NCBI GenBank assembly: GCA_002729015.1
Contig: PBVO01000098.1
Span: 20,816 to 34,192, forward strand
DNA: 13,377 bases
Direction of reading: 5' to 3'
Source: Candidatus Poribacteria bacterium
GTDB taxonomy: Bacteria > Poribacteria > WGA-4E > UBA9662
The translations under genes were made by a program, and so were the position numbers. This document shows positions 1-7,258 of this stretch, piece after piece (the first letter of the stretch is position 1; the number at the start of each line of letters is the position of its first letter). Below the pieces are notes generated by a model. The model worked only from the letters and a program-made list of their open reading frames with translations. It ran no database searches and was not told the DNA's origin.

Positions 1-59
1 CAACATTCAAACACCGAGTAAACGCTTGCTATTACCAATCGTTTGCTTAATCAATTAAG

Positions 60-1178
60 TTAGTTACCTAAGGCAAGTTCTATATCAGCAATGATATCAT
101 CGATTGATTCTAAACCAACTGACATCCGAATCCGATCATATCCTCCAGGTATCAATCCACCTAAATTTTCGGCGGTTACGAGCGATTGTGTGTCTCCGAG
201 GCTGACCCAAGGTTTACAAAGTTGAACTCGCTTAAGGAAACGTTCTTGTTGTGCTGAATTGATCAAACCAAAGTTGACCATACCTCCAAATCCGTTTATT
301 ATCATTCTCTTGGCTACTTTGTATCCCAAGTTGGACTTTAAACCTGGGTAGTTGACTTGAGAAACTTTTGGATGATTTTCTAGGTACTCTGCCACTTGTT
401 GGGCATTGGCTGCATGTTGCTTCATCCTTAATGAGAGAGTCTTAATACCTCTGAGAGTTAAAAAAGCATTTTGAGGACTTAGAACTCCACCGTAAGCATT
501 GCGTACGTGAGCTATTCTTTCGACAAATTCAGGTGTTCGGCAAACAATCAGACCCGCTAATGCGTCGCCGTGCCCGCATAAATATTTGGTTGCGCTGTGG
601 ATAACGATATCGATGTCCCAGTTAAATGGCTTTAAGTGGTAGGGCGTAAGGTAAGTGTTATCTACAACAACTATTGCCTCAGTCCTTTTAACGATGCGGG
701 CTACAGCTTCGGTATCGATAACATCTACTGTTGGGTTAGTGATTGGCTCAAAATAGACTAATCGGGTTGGCCTTTCCAAAGCCAGACGTAACTGTTCTAA
801 ATCACGCATATCTATATAGGCGACTTCCACTCCAAATTTAGCTAGGTAAGAATCCAAAACTACTTTAGTCCAAGCATAAATGGTCTTGTGGCAAACTATA
901 CGGTCTCCTGCTGAAAGTAGAGCTGTTAGCGTTTGGCTAATAGCAGATGTACCACTCGACGTGGCTATGGATGAAGTGCCCCCTTCCAATGTGGTAATAC
1001 GAGTTTCTAGAGCGTCAATAGTTGGATTGCCTGAACGTAAGTAAACGCCATCGACAGTGACAGCTTGATAAATGGGTGGAGCTGAAGTGCTTGGATTTTC
1101 ACCAGAATGGATACTTTGAGTAGCAAACTGCGAAAAGTGGTCAGCTTTATGATTTTTCGAGGGATCATCTTGTTTCAA
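60..1178 (-). CDS. Cys/Met metabolism PLP-dependent enzyme (cystathionine gamma-synthase/gamma-lyase family)
   Basis: A transsulfuration-family PLP enzyme, probably acting on cystathionine, O-acylhomoserine or a related sulfur amino acid. The chosen start gives 372 residues, normal for the family. Landmarks numbered from that start: SIHSGE near residue 22, the phosphate-binding YLRSGNPT (Y46, R48), a tyrosine in the KTIYAW segment (Y101), VDNTYLTP (D173), the PLP-lysine motif SATKY (K198) and the carboxylate-binding RIRMSVGLE near the C-terminus. The frame stays open to a TTG at 1295, but those 39 extra residues look unlike the family. A TTG at 1176-1178 has a CAGGAG ribosome-binding site at 1188-1193 and leads straight into the conserved N-terminus, so I start there. 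It is divergent from the sulfatase gene. No other sulfur-assimilation gene is close. The motifs do not separate synthase, gamma-lyase and sulfhydrylase, so no symbol is given. Family certain, substrate open. Confidence 0.9.
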   Translation of the reverse strand: MKQDDPSKNHKADHFSQFATQSIHSGENPSTSAPPIYQAVTVDGVYLRSGNPTIDALETRITTLEGGTSSIATSSGTSAISQTLTALLSAGDRIVCHKTIYAWTKVVLDSYLAKFGVEVAYIDMRDLEQLRLALERPTRLVYFEPITNPTVDVIDTEAVARIVKRTEAIVVVDNTYLTPYHLKPFNWDIDIVIHSATKYLCGHGDALAGLIVCRTPEFVERIAHVRNAYGGVLSPQNAFLTLRGIKTLSLRMKQHAANAQQVAEYLENHPKVSQVNYPGLKSNLGYKVAKRMIINGFGGMVNFGLINSAQQERFLKRVQLCKPWVSLGDTQSLVTAENLGGLIPGGYDRIRMSVGLESIDDIIADIELALGN

Positions 1179-1339
1179 ATTGTCAAACTCCTGAATGTTT
1201 TGCAAAAAAAGTATACATGGTACATAATTTGACCTGAGACATTTTATTTTGGAAGTATTCTGGGATAACAGAGGACTAGAATATTTAATCACCAACTATA
1301 AAAAATGACAAGTATTGTAAAGACCACTGGAAGAGAGCT

Positions 1340-2581
1340 TTGAAAAAAACACGCACACCTCTCAATATTATCCTGATTTTAGCCGATGACCTTGGTTATG
1401 GTGACCTTGGCTGCTATGGTGGGTCAGATCTCGAGACTCCTAACATCGACGCACTAGCTGGTGGAGGTTTGAAATTCACTGATTTTCACTCGAATGCTCC
1501 TGTTTGTAGTCCTACACGTGCGGCTTTAATGACAGGTCGATATCAACAACGTTCTGGTATTGAGGGGGTAATTACAGCTAAAAGTCACAGAGATCGTGGA
1601 TTAGGAAAAGACCAGACTACAATCGCTCAAATCTTGAAGCAGGTTGGTTATGCCACTGCTATCTATGGCAAATGGCATTTAGGTTATCACCCCCGGTATA
1701 ATCCGTGTAATTTTGGCTTTGACGAGTTTCGTGGTTTTGTTTCTGGGAATATTGATTATCATTCTCATATTGATCAGGTTGGAGAAGCTGATTGGTGGTC
1801 AGACCGGAACCTAAAATCTGAGTTCGGTTACACTACCGACCTGATTACTCAGTACGGGTTATCTTTTATTGAAAATAACGTTGACACCCCATTTTTTCTT
1901 TATTTAGCTCATGAATGTCCACACTATCCTTATCAAGGGCGCAAAGACCCAGCGGATAGAAGTATTGGTAATCCTTATCCAATACATGGTCGCCGACAAA
2001 ACAAAAAAGAGGCATACAAAGAAATGATGGAAGCAATGGATGAAGGTGTAGGCGCCATTGTGGCTAAAGTGAAAGAGCTGGATTTAGCTAGTCAAACTGT
2101 GTTTTTTTTCTGTTCTGATAATGGACCAGTTAGTCCAGGGCTTACTGGTGGACTCAGAGGGCAGAAAGGAACCATTTGGGAGGGAGGACACCGTGTTCCG
2201 GCTATTGCTTGTTGTCCTTCTATAATTCCATCCGGTTGTGTAACAAGTCAGACCGCTACGACCTTAGACCTATTCCCAACATTTTCTCACTTAGCACAAG
2301 CTGAAGTTCGAATGGAACTCGATGGTGTTAACCTCTGGCCATTGATGGTAGAGGGGTTAGCCTTGCCCGAGCGGTCCTTATTTTGGCGATTCAAGAACCA
2401 AAGTTGTATTCGTCAGGGGGATTGGAAATTTATCGACGATGGGCAACTATTCAACCTGGCTGATGACTTAGCAGAATCGACTGATGTTGTTAATCAATAT
2501 CCGGCACGTGCTGAAGACTTAGGAGCTAAACTAAGTCAATGGAATAGAAATGTGTCCGAAGGCATTGAGCGTCAGACCTGA
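1340..2581 (+). CDS. Type I (formylglycine-dependent) sulfatase
   Basis: An arylsulfatase-family hydrolase of sulfate esters, 413 residues. Visible active-site features are the metal-binding ADD near the N-terminus (D16, D17), the sulfatase signature CSPTR with the cysteine that would be converted to formylglycine (C56), GKWHLG (K111, H113), AHECPH (H191), the second metal pair SDNG (D260, N261) and LRGQKGTIWEGG (K276). The start is TTG at 1340, with GGAAG at 1329-1333 six bases before it. The hydrophobic segment at residues 9-15 is the first beta strand of the fold and runs directly into ADD. There is therefore no signal peptide, and the enzyme is predicted to be cytoplasmic. The protein is compact and lacks the long C-terminal extension of many family members. 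No formylglycine-generating enzyme is nearby. The substrate (glycan, phenol or other ester) cannot be read from the sequence. Confidence 0.93.
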   Translation: MKKTRTPLNIILILADDLGYGDLGCYGGSDLETPNIDALAGGGLKFTDFHSNAPVCSPTRAALMTGRYQQRSGIEGVITAKSHRDRGLGKDQTTIAQILKQVGYATAIYGKWHLGYHPRYNPCNFGFDEFRGFVSGNIDYHSHIDQVGEADWWSDRNLKSEFGYTTDLITQYGLSFIENNVDTPFFLYLAHECPHYPYQGRKDPADRSIGNPYPIHGRRQNKKEAYKEMMEAMDEGVGAIVAKVKELDLASQTVFFFCSDNGPVSPGLTGGLRGQKGTIWEGGHRVPAIACCPSIIPSGCVTSQTATTLDLFPTFSHLAQAEVRMELDGVNLWPLMVEGLALPERSLFWRFKNQSCIRQGDWKFIDDGQLFNLADDLAESTDVVNQYPARAEDLGAKLSQWNRNVSEGIERQT

Positions 2582-2601
2582 TGTTCAATCTTGTTTGAAC
2601 A
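2582..2601 (+). terminator. Weak stem-loop just after the sulfatase gene
   Basis: TGTTCAA (2582-2588) and TTGAACA (2595-2601) form a perfect 7-bp stem with a 6-nt loop, starting directly after the sulfatase stop codon. The stem is AT-rich and no T-run follows immediately; TTTT appears about 10 bases later. It may help end sulfatase transcription, but it is not a convincing intrinsic terminator. Confidence 0.3.
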
Positions 2602-2672
2602 ATCTATCACTTTTGTACTTCTAAATTAAGATATGTCCGGTATAAGTAACCGATACCAAGGAGTTCTTTAAT

Positions 2673-2972
2673 ATGGTTGAACACATTGTTTTACTCAAAC
2701 TTAAGGCTGATACCACCGACCAACAGTTAGCTGATTTATCTTCGGCACTATCCTCTATGAAAGATAAGATACCTGATATTTTTGAGGTAACTCAGGGAGT
2801 AAATAATAGCCCAGAAGGCAAAAGTCAAGGATTCAGTTATGGCTTCATTGTTCGTTTTAAGGATGAGAAGGCCCGAGACAATTACTTGCCTCACCCCGAA
2901 CACCTTTTGGTAGCAACAGAGTTCATCCGCCCGTTGGTAGAAGATGTGTTGGTTTTTGACTACACCGTTTAG
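2673..2972 (+). CDS. Dabb (stress-responsive A/B barrel) domain protein
   Basis: A 99-residue single-domain protein of the Dabb family, which forms dimeric alpha/beta barrels like plant stress-responsive HS1/SP1 proteins. Recognisable parts are the opening strand MVEHIVLLKLK, the central SYGFIVRFKDEKARDNYLPHPEH with the conserved Y..HP.H segment, and the closing strand VEDVLVFDYTV. The length is typical for one complete barrel unit. AAGGAG at 2658-2663 sits nine bases before the ATG, a strong ribosome-binding site. The biochemical function of most bacterial Dabb proteins is unknown; some relatives act in polyketide or olivetolic acid cyclisation. It lies 91 bp behind the sulfatase gene on the same strand and could be partly cotranscribed with it, but nothing shows a functional link. 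Confidence 0.88.
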   Translation: MVEHIVLLKLKADTTDQQLADLSSALSSMKDKIPDIFEVTQGVNNSPEGKSQGFSYGFIVRFKDEKARDNYLPHPEHLLVATEFIRPLVEDVLVFDYTV

Positions 2973-3242
2973 TGCGGGAGATTGATTGAAGGTAACAAAC
3001 ATTGAAAGAATTTCTTTCCATGTCTGTTTAGCATGCCAACATCTCAGTTTATATAGATCCCTGTATGCGTCCGATCTATTGGTCAGCCGTGAAAATTTCT
3101 CACGGAATTATCATAACTGAATTAATATAAACTCTGAGTACATACTAACAAAAGACCTATCAAATGGAACAGTAAAAGAAGTATCTGAGCCAATAACTAA
3201 TCTTAACGGGTGTATCCTATAGATTATCTAGATTATTAGGTT

Positions 3243-3851
3243 GTGAGAATTACTGGTATACTACTGGCTGCTGGCATGTCAACACGAATGGGACGGCCCA
3301 AGCAGCTATTACCCTTTAAAAATCAAACGGTAATTGAAACCGTTATTTCTACACTACTTGCTTCGTCTTTGAATGAAGTTCTGGTGGTTTTAGGACATAA
3401 GCGCAAACTGGTTTACCAAAAGATTGAAGCAGCGTTGGGTAACAAAAAATTGCGAATTATCAATAATCCAGATTATCGACTTGGAATGCTGACTTCTGTT
3501 CAAGCAGCCCTTAAACAAATATCATCTAGTAGTACCGAATTTGCTCTTACTCTTGTAGATCAACCACTAATTGCCACTAACACGATAGATTTATTAATTG
3601 ATACTCATCAGTCTACCCCTCTGCCAATTACCATACCAAGTTACCATGGCCAGAGAGGACACCCTGCAATTTTTGACTCTATGTTAATCGATGAAGTATT
3701 AGCGCTGAAGTGGGATGGCCGTGGTATGAAAGAAATCTTGGAGAAATATTTTGATCAAATTCACTATTTGCCGGTCGATACCGATAGCATTTTGAAGGAT
3801 ATGGATACGCCTGAGGACTACCAAAGACTAATTCAGAATGATCCTAAGTAA
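3243..3851 (+). CDS. MobA/MocA-like nucleotidyltransferase
   Basis: A 202-residue NTP-transferase with a Rossmann-like fold, closest in motifs to MocA-type CTP:molybdopterin cytidylyltransferases. It shows the nucleotide-binding N-terminus LLAAGMSTRMGRPKQLLP (residues 7-24), NPDYRLGMLTSVQAAL (75-90), the metal-binding LVDQP (D106), the YHGQRGHPAIF loop (134-144) and the C-terminal DMDTPEDY (187-193). An in-frame TAG at 3237-3239 lies just upstream, so the GTG at 3243 is the only usable standard start before the conserved N-terminus. No Shine-Dalgarno sequence sits at normal spacing; the nearest AGG is only two bases away. No XdhC, molybdenum hydroxylase or other cofactor gene is in the window, so the molybdopterin role is inferred from family alone. 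It could equally transfer a nucleotide to another substrate. Confidence 0.88.
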   Translation: MRITGILLAAGMSTRMGRPKQLLPFKNQTVIETVISTLLASSLNEVLVVLGHKRKLVYQKIEAALGNKKLRIINNPDYRLGMLTSVQAALKQISSSSTEFALTLVDQPLIATNTIDLLIDTHQSTPLPITIPSYHGQRGHPAIFDSMLIDEVLALKWDGRGMKEILEKYFDQIHYLPVDTDSILKDMDTPEDYQRLIQNDPK

Positions 3852-3861
3852 GTAATATGAG

Positions 3862-3918
3862 GCGAAACTACTAGTCCCACAATACACAGTTTTCGAAATG
3901 TGGGGCTAGTAGTTTCGC
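3862..3918 (+). terminator. Strong hairpin between convergent genes (likely transcription terminator)
   Basis: Arms 3862-3881 and 3899-3918 pair over 20 bp around a 17-nt loop. The sole imperfection is T3875 opposite G3905, a G-U wobble in the plus-strand transcript and an A-C mismatch in the minus-strand one. It sits 10 bp after the MobA-like gene and 8 bp before the end of the ThuA-like gene, where a shared terminator is expected. The plus-strand tail reads CTTAGGCTTTT, so the U-tract is interrupted. The fold favours the plus-strand transcript. Confidence 0.7.
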
Positions 3919-3926
3919 TTAGGCTT

Positions 3927-4730
3927 TTAGATATAGGTGTCGAGCTCTTCAGCTGTCGGTTCAGGAGTTTCAATACCTTCCACTGGAATATCGACTTTTG
4001 CAGCCCAAAGAATTGAGTTGAGCATAAACTTGCGCATCTGTTCATGCCCCCAATTTTTGTGGTAGTGTCCGCCTGTAAAACCTACCCCACGTCCTCCATC
4101 TGGCCTTTCGATGCACCATCCCAGGTGCTGGGCTTCACCTTTAGCGACGGATGACCTGACGTGCGGATTCCCACTATGTGGTCCGTCAGGACGAGTGAGT
4201 GTTGATTCTGGTGCTATCGAACTCAAGATGGGGGTCACACCTTTCATATCATCGCTAAAGCGCATATGATAGTACCACTCATCATCCATTTCAAATGGCT
4301 TTAAACCATGGGCAATCGGATGGTCCGGATAATCTGTAAACTCTGCTATCCAATGTGGATTAACTGAATAATGTGTCTCGAAGTATCCACCGACCCATGT
4401 AACAAAGTGGTCACCGGCGTCTCCTTTGGGTACTTCAATAGCATAATGCATCATTACCAGACCTGTTCCTCTTTTGGCCAGGTCTGAGACTTGTTCTAAA
4501 TGAGGCAAGATAGGATGACCTTGTCCACCATCTGAGTAGATTGCAAGAGCTGAAATATCGTCAAAGGCAGTTCTGTCAGTTGGCCAAGACAAATGAACCT
4601 CGGCTTCAACACCTTCTACATGTCGGTTTATCATGTCAGCTAGAAACTGACATCCACCAGGGTGTTCATGGGCCCCACTACCATGGCTAGCCCTTCCGGC
4701 TACGAAAGCGATTTTTGTGTCCTCAGACAT
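3927..4730 (-). CDS. ThuA-like domain protein
   Basis: A ThuA-like (trehalose-utilisation-type, glutamine-amidotransferase-like fold) protein of 267 residues. Supporting segments are FVAGRASHGSGAHEH (9-23), ALAIYSDGGQGHP (61-73), GTGLVMMHYAIE (88-99), the WVGGYFETHYSVNPHW region (112-127), DDEWYYHMRF (149-158) and FTGGHYHKNWGHEQMRKFMLNSI near the C-terminus. Such proteins are common in planctomycetes and verrucomicrobia, often near sugar-degradation genes; their reaction is mostly uncharacterised. The frame is open to 4793, but the ATG at 4728-4730 has AAGGA about seven bases upstream and begins right before the first conserved strand, so I chose it. There is no signal peptide. It is 200 bp behind the sulfotransferase gene on the same strand, far enough to suggest its own promoter. 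The physiological substrate is unknown. Confidence 0.88.
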   Translation of the reverse strand: MSEDTKIAFVAGRASHGSGAHEHPGGCQFLADMINRHVEGVEAEVHLSWPTDRTAFDDISALAIYSDGGQGHPILPHLEQVSDLAKRGTGLVMMHYAIEVPKGDAGDHFVTWVGGYFETHYSVNPHWIAEFTDYPDHPIAHGLKPFEMDDEWYYHMRFSDDMKGVTPILSSIAPESTLTRPDGPHSGNPHVRSSVAKGEAQHLGWCIERPDGGRGVGFTGGHYHKNWGHEQMRKFMLNSILWAAKVDIPVEGIETPEPTAEELDTYI

Positions 4731-4931
4731 TATATTTTCCTTGTTCGTCATGAAATGGAATCTAGCAAAGTCGCTCCATTCGGGCAAAATCAACTAGATT
4801 ATTATCTCTGTTCTAAGATCAAGGACTATTATACAACATTAATCCTAAATATTATCGGTATCACCATTATTAACATCAGTGTTATTTATAAAATATAACT
4901 GTCAATGTGAAGAATTCGTATGAGCATCACT

Positions 4932-5966
4932 CTATAACCAGGGATAAATAAAATCAAAATCTTTTTGGAGTTGCTCTGTATTTAGGCCAAAATCTACCAA
5001 TTGGTATTTATGTTCAGTAGTATAATTAGCTTGTTGATGCATTTGCGCTTCGATGGCTTGTAATACGCCACGTCCACTTTCCAAGTCGCAGTGGTCCATA
5101 ATTCTAAGTATAGTATCTTTAAAATTATCTTTTAGATCATCATATGTAACTAAAGTCAGGTTGCTCCTGTATTGATGATCAGAAATAACCTTGGCCAAAT
5201 ACTGGTAATAGAACATAGACATAGAATACAAATTCTGAAAGAATCGAGCTTTGTCGTTTTCATCTTGGCTATCAAAATCGTATAGTTTTGTTTGCACATT
5301 TTTTTCTAGAGACATTAGCGATGGTACAGCTTGCAGTGGATTTCGTAATAAAACAACAATTTTGGCCTCTGGAAAGGTTTTCAAGATTGTTTCAATATTG
5401 AATATTGCGAAAAAAGATTTGGATATCATTCTCTGAGAAGATTCGTGAATTCTATGACCATGAATTAAGTGGAGGTAGTGAATAAATTTTTCCTGATTTG
5501 CTGATTGAAACACGCTATTTTGTAAATCTTCTATTGAAGAATATTTTTGCCATGAGTTGAAATAAACCCAAGAAAGAATCCCCTCACCATACCTGAAGTG
5601 AATAGCAATATCGTCAGTTTCGGGTAATGAAAGTTGGGTTCTATGTATTTTGGGATTGTAAATATGGTCAAGCGATATTTTATTAAGAAGAGGAGTTAGT
5701 GGTGCTAGTATCTTTTGTGCAGTAATCGATGGGCAAAGCATATCCAAGAGTCTCATTCCGTTCAACTCTACACAATTATCACACATAAATCGATGAAGGA
5801 AAGTTGTACCGCTTCGTAAATGTCCAACGATAAAAATCGGTTTTTTAACTTTCCACGGTTTACCAAACAACTTGTCTAGTAGAAGCGTGGAAGAGATAAA
5901 GCCCCAAACAAGGTACCTGATAATTTTCGAGAGCGTAAACTTGAATAGTCTCTTTGATCTTTTCAT
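4932..5966 (-). CDS. PAPS-dependent sulfotransferase
   Basis: A 344-residue sulfotransferase family protein that would move a sulfuryl group from PAPS to a hydroxyl or similar acceptor. The 5'-phosphosulfate-binding loop is IVGHLRSGTTF (46-56). The 3'-phosphate-binding motif is LLRNPLQAVPS, with R208 and S216 spaced eight apart as in characterised family members. Residues about 10-30 are hydrophobic with flanking lysines, suggesting a peripheral or single-pass membrane association. ATG at 5964-5966 lies 20 nt after the type III PKS stop codon. A weak AGGT precedes it at long spacing, so translation may be coupled to the upstream gene. The gene is AT-rich and rich in Lys, Asn and Ile codons, like its partner and unlike the ThuA-like and dehydratase genes. 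The acceptor is unknown; the PKS product is the obvious candidate, by inference from gene order only. Confidence 0.88.
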   Translation of the reverse strand: MKRSKRLFKFTLSKIIRYLVWGFISSTLLLDKLFGKPWKVKKPIFIVGHLRSGTTFLHRFMCDNCVELNGMRLLDMLCPSITAQKILAPLTPLLNKISLDHIYNPKIHRTQLSLPETDDIAIHFRYGEGILSWVYFNSWQKYSSIEDLQNSVFQSANQEKFIHYLHLIHGHRIHESSQRMISKSFFAIFNIETILKTFPEAKIVVLLRNPLQAVPSLMSLEKNVQTKLYDFDSQDENDKARFFQNLYSMSMFYYQYLAKVISDHQYRSNLTLVTYDDLKDNFKDTILRIMDHCDLESGRGVLQAIEAQMHQQANYTTEHKYQLVDFGLNTEQLQKDFDFIYPWL

Positions 5967-5986
5967 GTCAAAAATAGATACCTAGA

Positions 5987-7048
5987 TTAACACCGATACA
6001 GAAACGTACCCAGATAATACCCAGCACCAAAACTAGCTATTATCCCATAAGAAGAGTTCGTACTAGGTTGTCGAAAAAACGATTCTAGAACGACGAAAGC
6101 ACTTGGCGAACTGAGATTTCCGTGTTTTTGAAACATCTGCTTGGAGCGTTTTATTTGCTCATTAGTAAGATTTAAATTTTTTTCGTCAGTAAACGACTGC
6201 AGAATCGGAAGTCCACCTTGATGTAAACTCCAGTCCTGAACTTGATTTACAGCCAAATTATTATTCTTTAGAATTGGTTTGATAAGTTTTTCAGAGATGA
6301 TGTCGGGCATGTTATTTTTTATTTCTTCACCTAGGGTTAAATACCCATCTCTCATGCCAACAGCAGTTCCTAACTGAAAATCAGTTTGGTAATCAACAAT
6401 TTCCATTAATGGCTGTTGAAAACGATGTTTCATATTTTCTGGTATGACAAGAATTCCAACACCAGCATCTGAAAATAACAGGGAAGATATCAAGTTAACT
6501 TTAAAGTCTGGGTGTTTTTGATCAAATATAGGGTTTGCAATCCACGAGCACTGGTCGAAGTTGTAGATATAAGCTGCTTTTCTGTTTTGCACGCAATATT
6601 CAACTGCTGACTTCAGAGAAAATAATCCGCCCGCACAACCATAATAAGCAATTTCTTCTGGCATTTGATCAAGTTCAAGGTTAGTTTCGTACGTTAGCTG
6701 ACAAGCCAAATTGGGTAGTACGTTGATATGTGAAGTAATATTGTAAGAAACACTAACAAATCCAATTTCTTTTAGATCAATTCTATCTGAAATTTGTTCT
6801 AAGATCTTCGTACCCCAATGTAAGGGATGATAGGTCGGATGAGAAAGTTTTCTTGTAGGAAAACTTTCTTCGTCGAGGACTGAAAAACGTTTTTCTATGC
6901 CAATAAATTTGGCAACCTTCTTGGCATATTGGTTCAATCTTTTACCAGCTTTATGAACAGGATAAAGTAAATCTACAGCCTGATCTGACGGGTAAGCCTG
7001 AGGAAATACACTTTTAATTCCAGCTATGTAGACTCTATTTTTCATCAT
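5987..7048 (-). CDS. Type III polyketide synthase (chalcone/stilbene-synthase-like)
   Basis: A 353-residue thiolase-fold condensing enzyme. The Cys-His-Asn triad is complete: C138 in AYYGCAGGLFSL, H276 in WSLHQGGLPIL and N311 in HGNLSSPSAFVVL. The triad spacing (138 and 35 residues) and the HxGGxxIL and GNxSSPS motifs match type III PKS better than FabH, whose histidine motif reads HQAN. Other conserved parts are FSDAGVGILV (192-201) and a C-terminal GAGYYLGT in place of the plant GFGPG loop. Type III PKSs extend acyl-CoA starters with malonyl-CoA to give pyrones, resorcinols or related aromatics. Two ATGs are adjacent (7048 and 7045), and no Shine-Dalgarno sequence is visible upstream. It is the first gene of a probable two-gene operon with the sulfotransferase, and a 210-bp gap separates it from the dehydratase behind it. 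Starter and product are unknown. A divergent KAS III of another function remains possible. Confidence 0.82.
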   Translation of the reverse strand: MMKNRVYIAGIKSVFPQAYPSDQAVDLLYPVHKAGKRLNQYAKKVAKFIGIEKRFSVLDEESFPTRKLSHPTYHPLHWGTKILEQISDRIDLKEIGFVSVSYNITSHINVLPNLACQLTYETNLELDQMPEEIAYYGCAGGLFSLKSAVEYCVQNRKAAYIYNFDQCSWIANPIFDQKHPDFKVNLISSLLFSDAGVGILVIPENMKHRFQQPLMEIVDYQTDFQLGTAVGMRDGYLTLGEEIKNNMPDIISEKLIKPILKNNNLAVNQVQDWSLHQGGLPILQSFTDEKNLNLTNEQIKRSKQMFQKHGNLSSPSAFVVLESFFRQPSTNSSYGIIASFGAGYYLGTFLYRC

Positions 7049-7258
7049 GGTGGGGCTTAGTAATTTTCAAAATAATGAATTTGGCCATAAATATTCTATC
7101 CTTTTAAGAAATAGGTTAGCCATGCTAGTCTAATTTCGATCGTTTGTCTATACCATTAGCGATTTTTTCAATACGCGGCCTATTTTGGCGTGGTTGCATC
7201 ATATTATTTACGTTCTTAGGTGATATTTTTAAGTGCTTTTTTCTATGTGGAATTCTTT

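Noticed and set aside
1194..1339. Promoter for the divergent pair (TTGTCA with TAAATA, 17-bp spacing, minus strand)
   Set aside because: The -10 matches only three consensus positions in an AT-rich region; not strong enough to annotate.
2748..3002. 84-residue minus-strand frame opposite the Dabb gene
   Set aside because: The opposite strand encodes a clear full-length Dabb domain with a strong ribosome-binding site.
3087..3105. Six-bp hairpin CCGTGA / TCACGG between the Dabb and MobA-like genes
   Set aside because: Short stem, no T-run and far from both genes; likely to occur by chance.
4662..4898. 78-residue plus-strand frame over the start of the ThuA-like gene
   Set aside because: Antisense to the conserved N-terminus of the ThuA-like protein, then low-complexity Ile/Tyr-rich sequence; no recognisable domain.
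5987..7048. Annotation of the condensing enzyme as FabH (KAS III)
   Set aside because: The histidine motif HxGGxxIL and the asparagine motif GNxSSPS with CHS-like triad spacing fit type III PKS better; kept only as an alternative.
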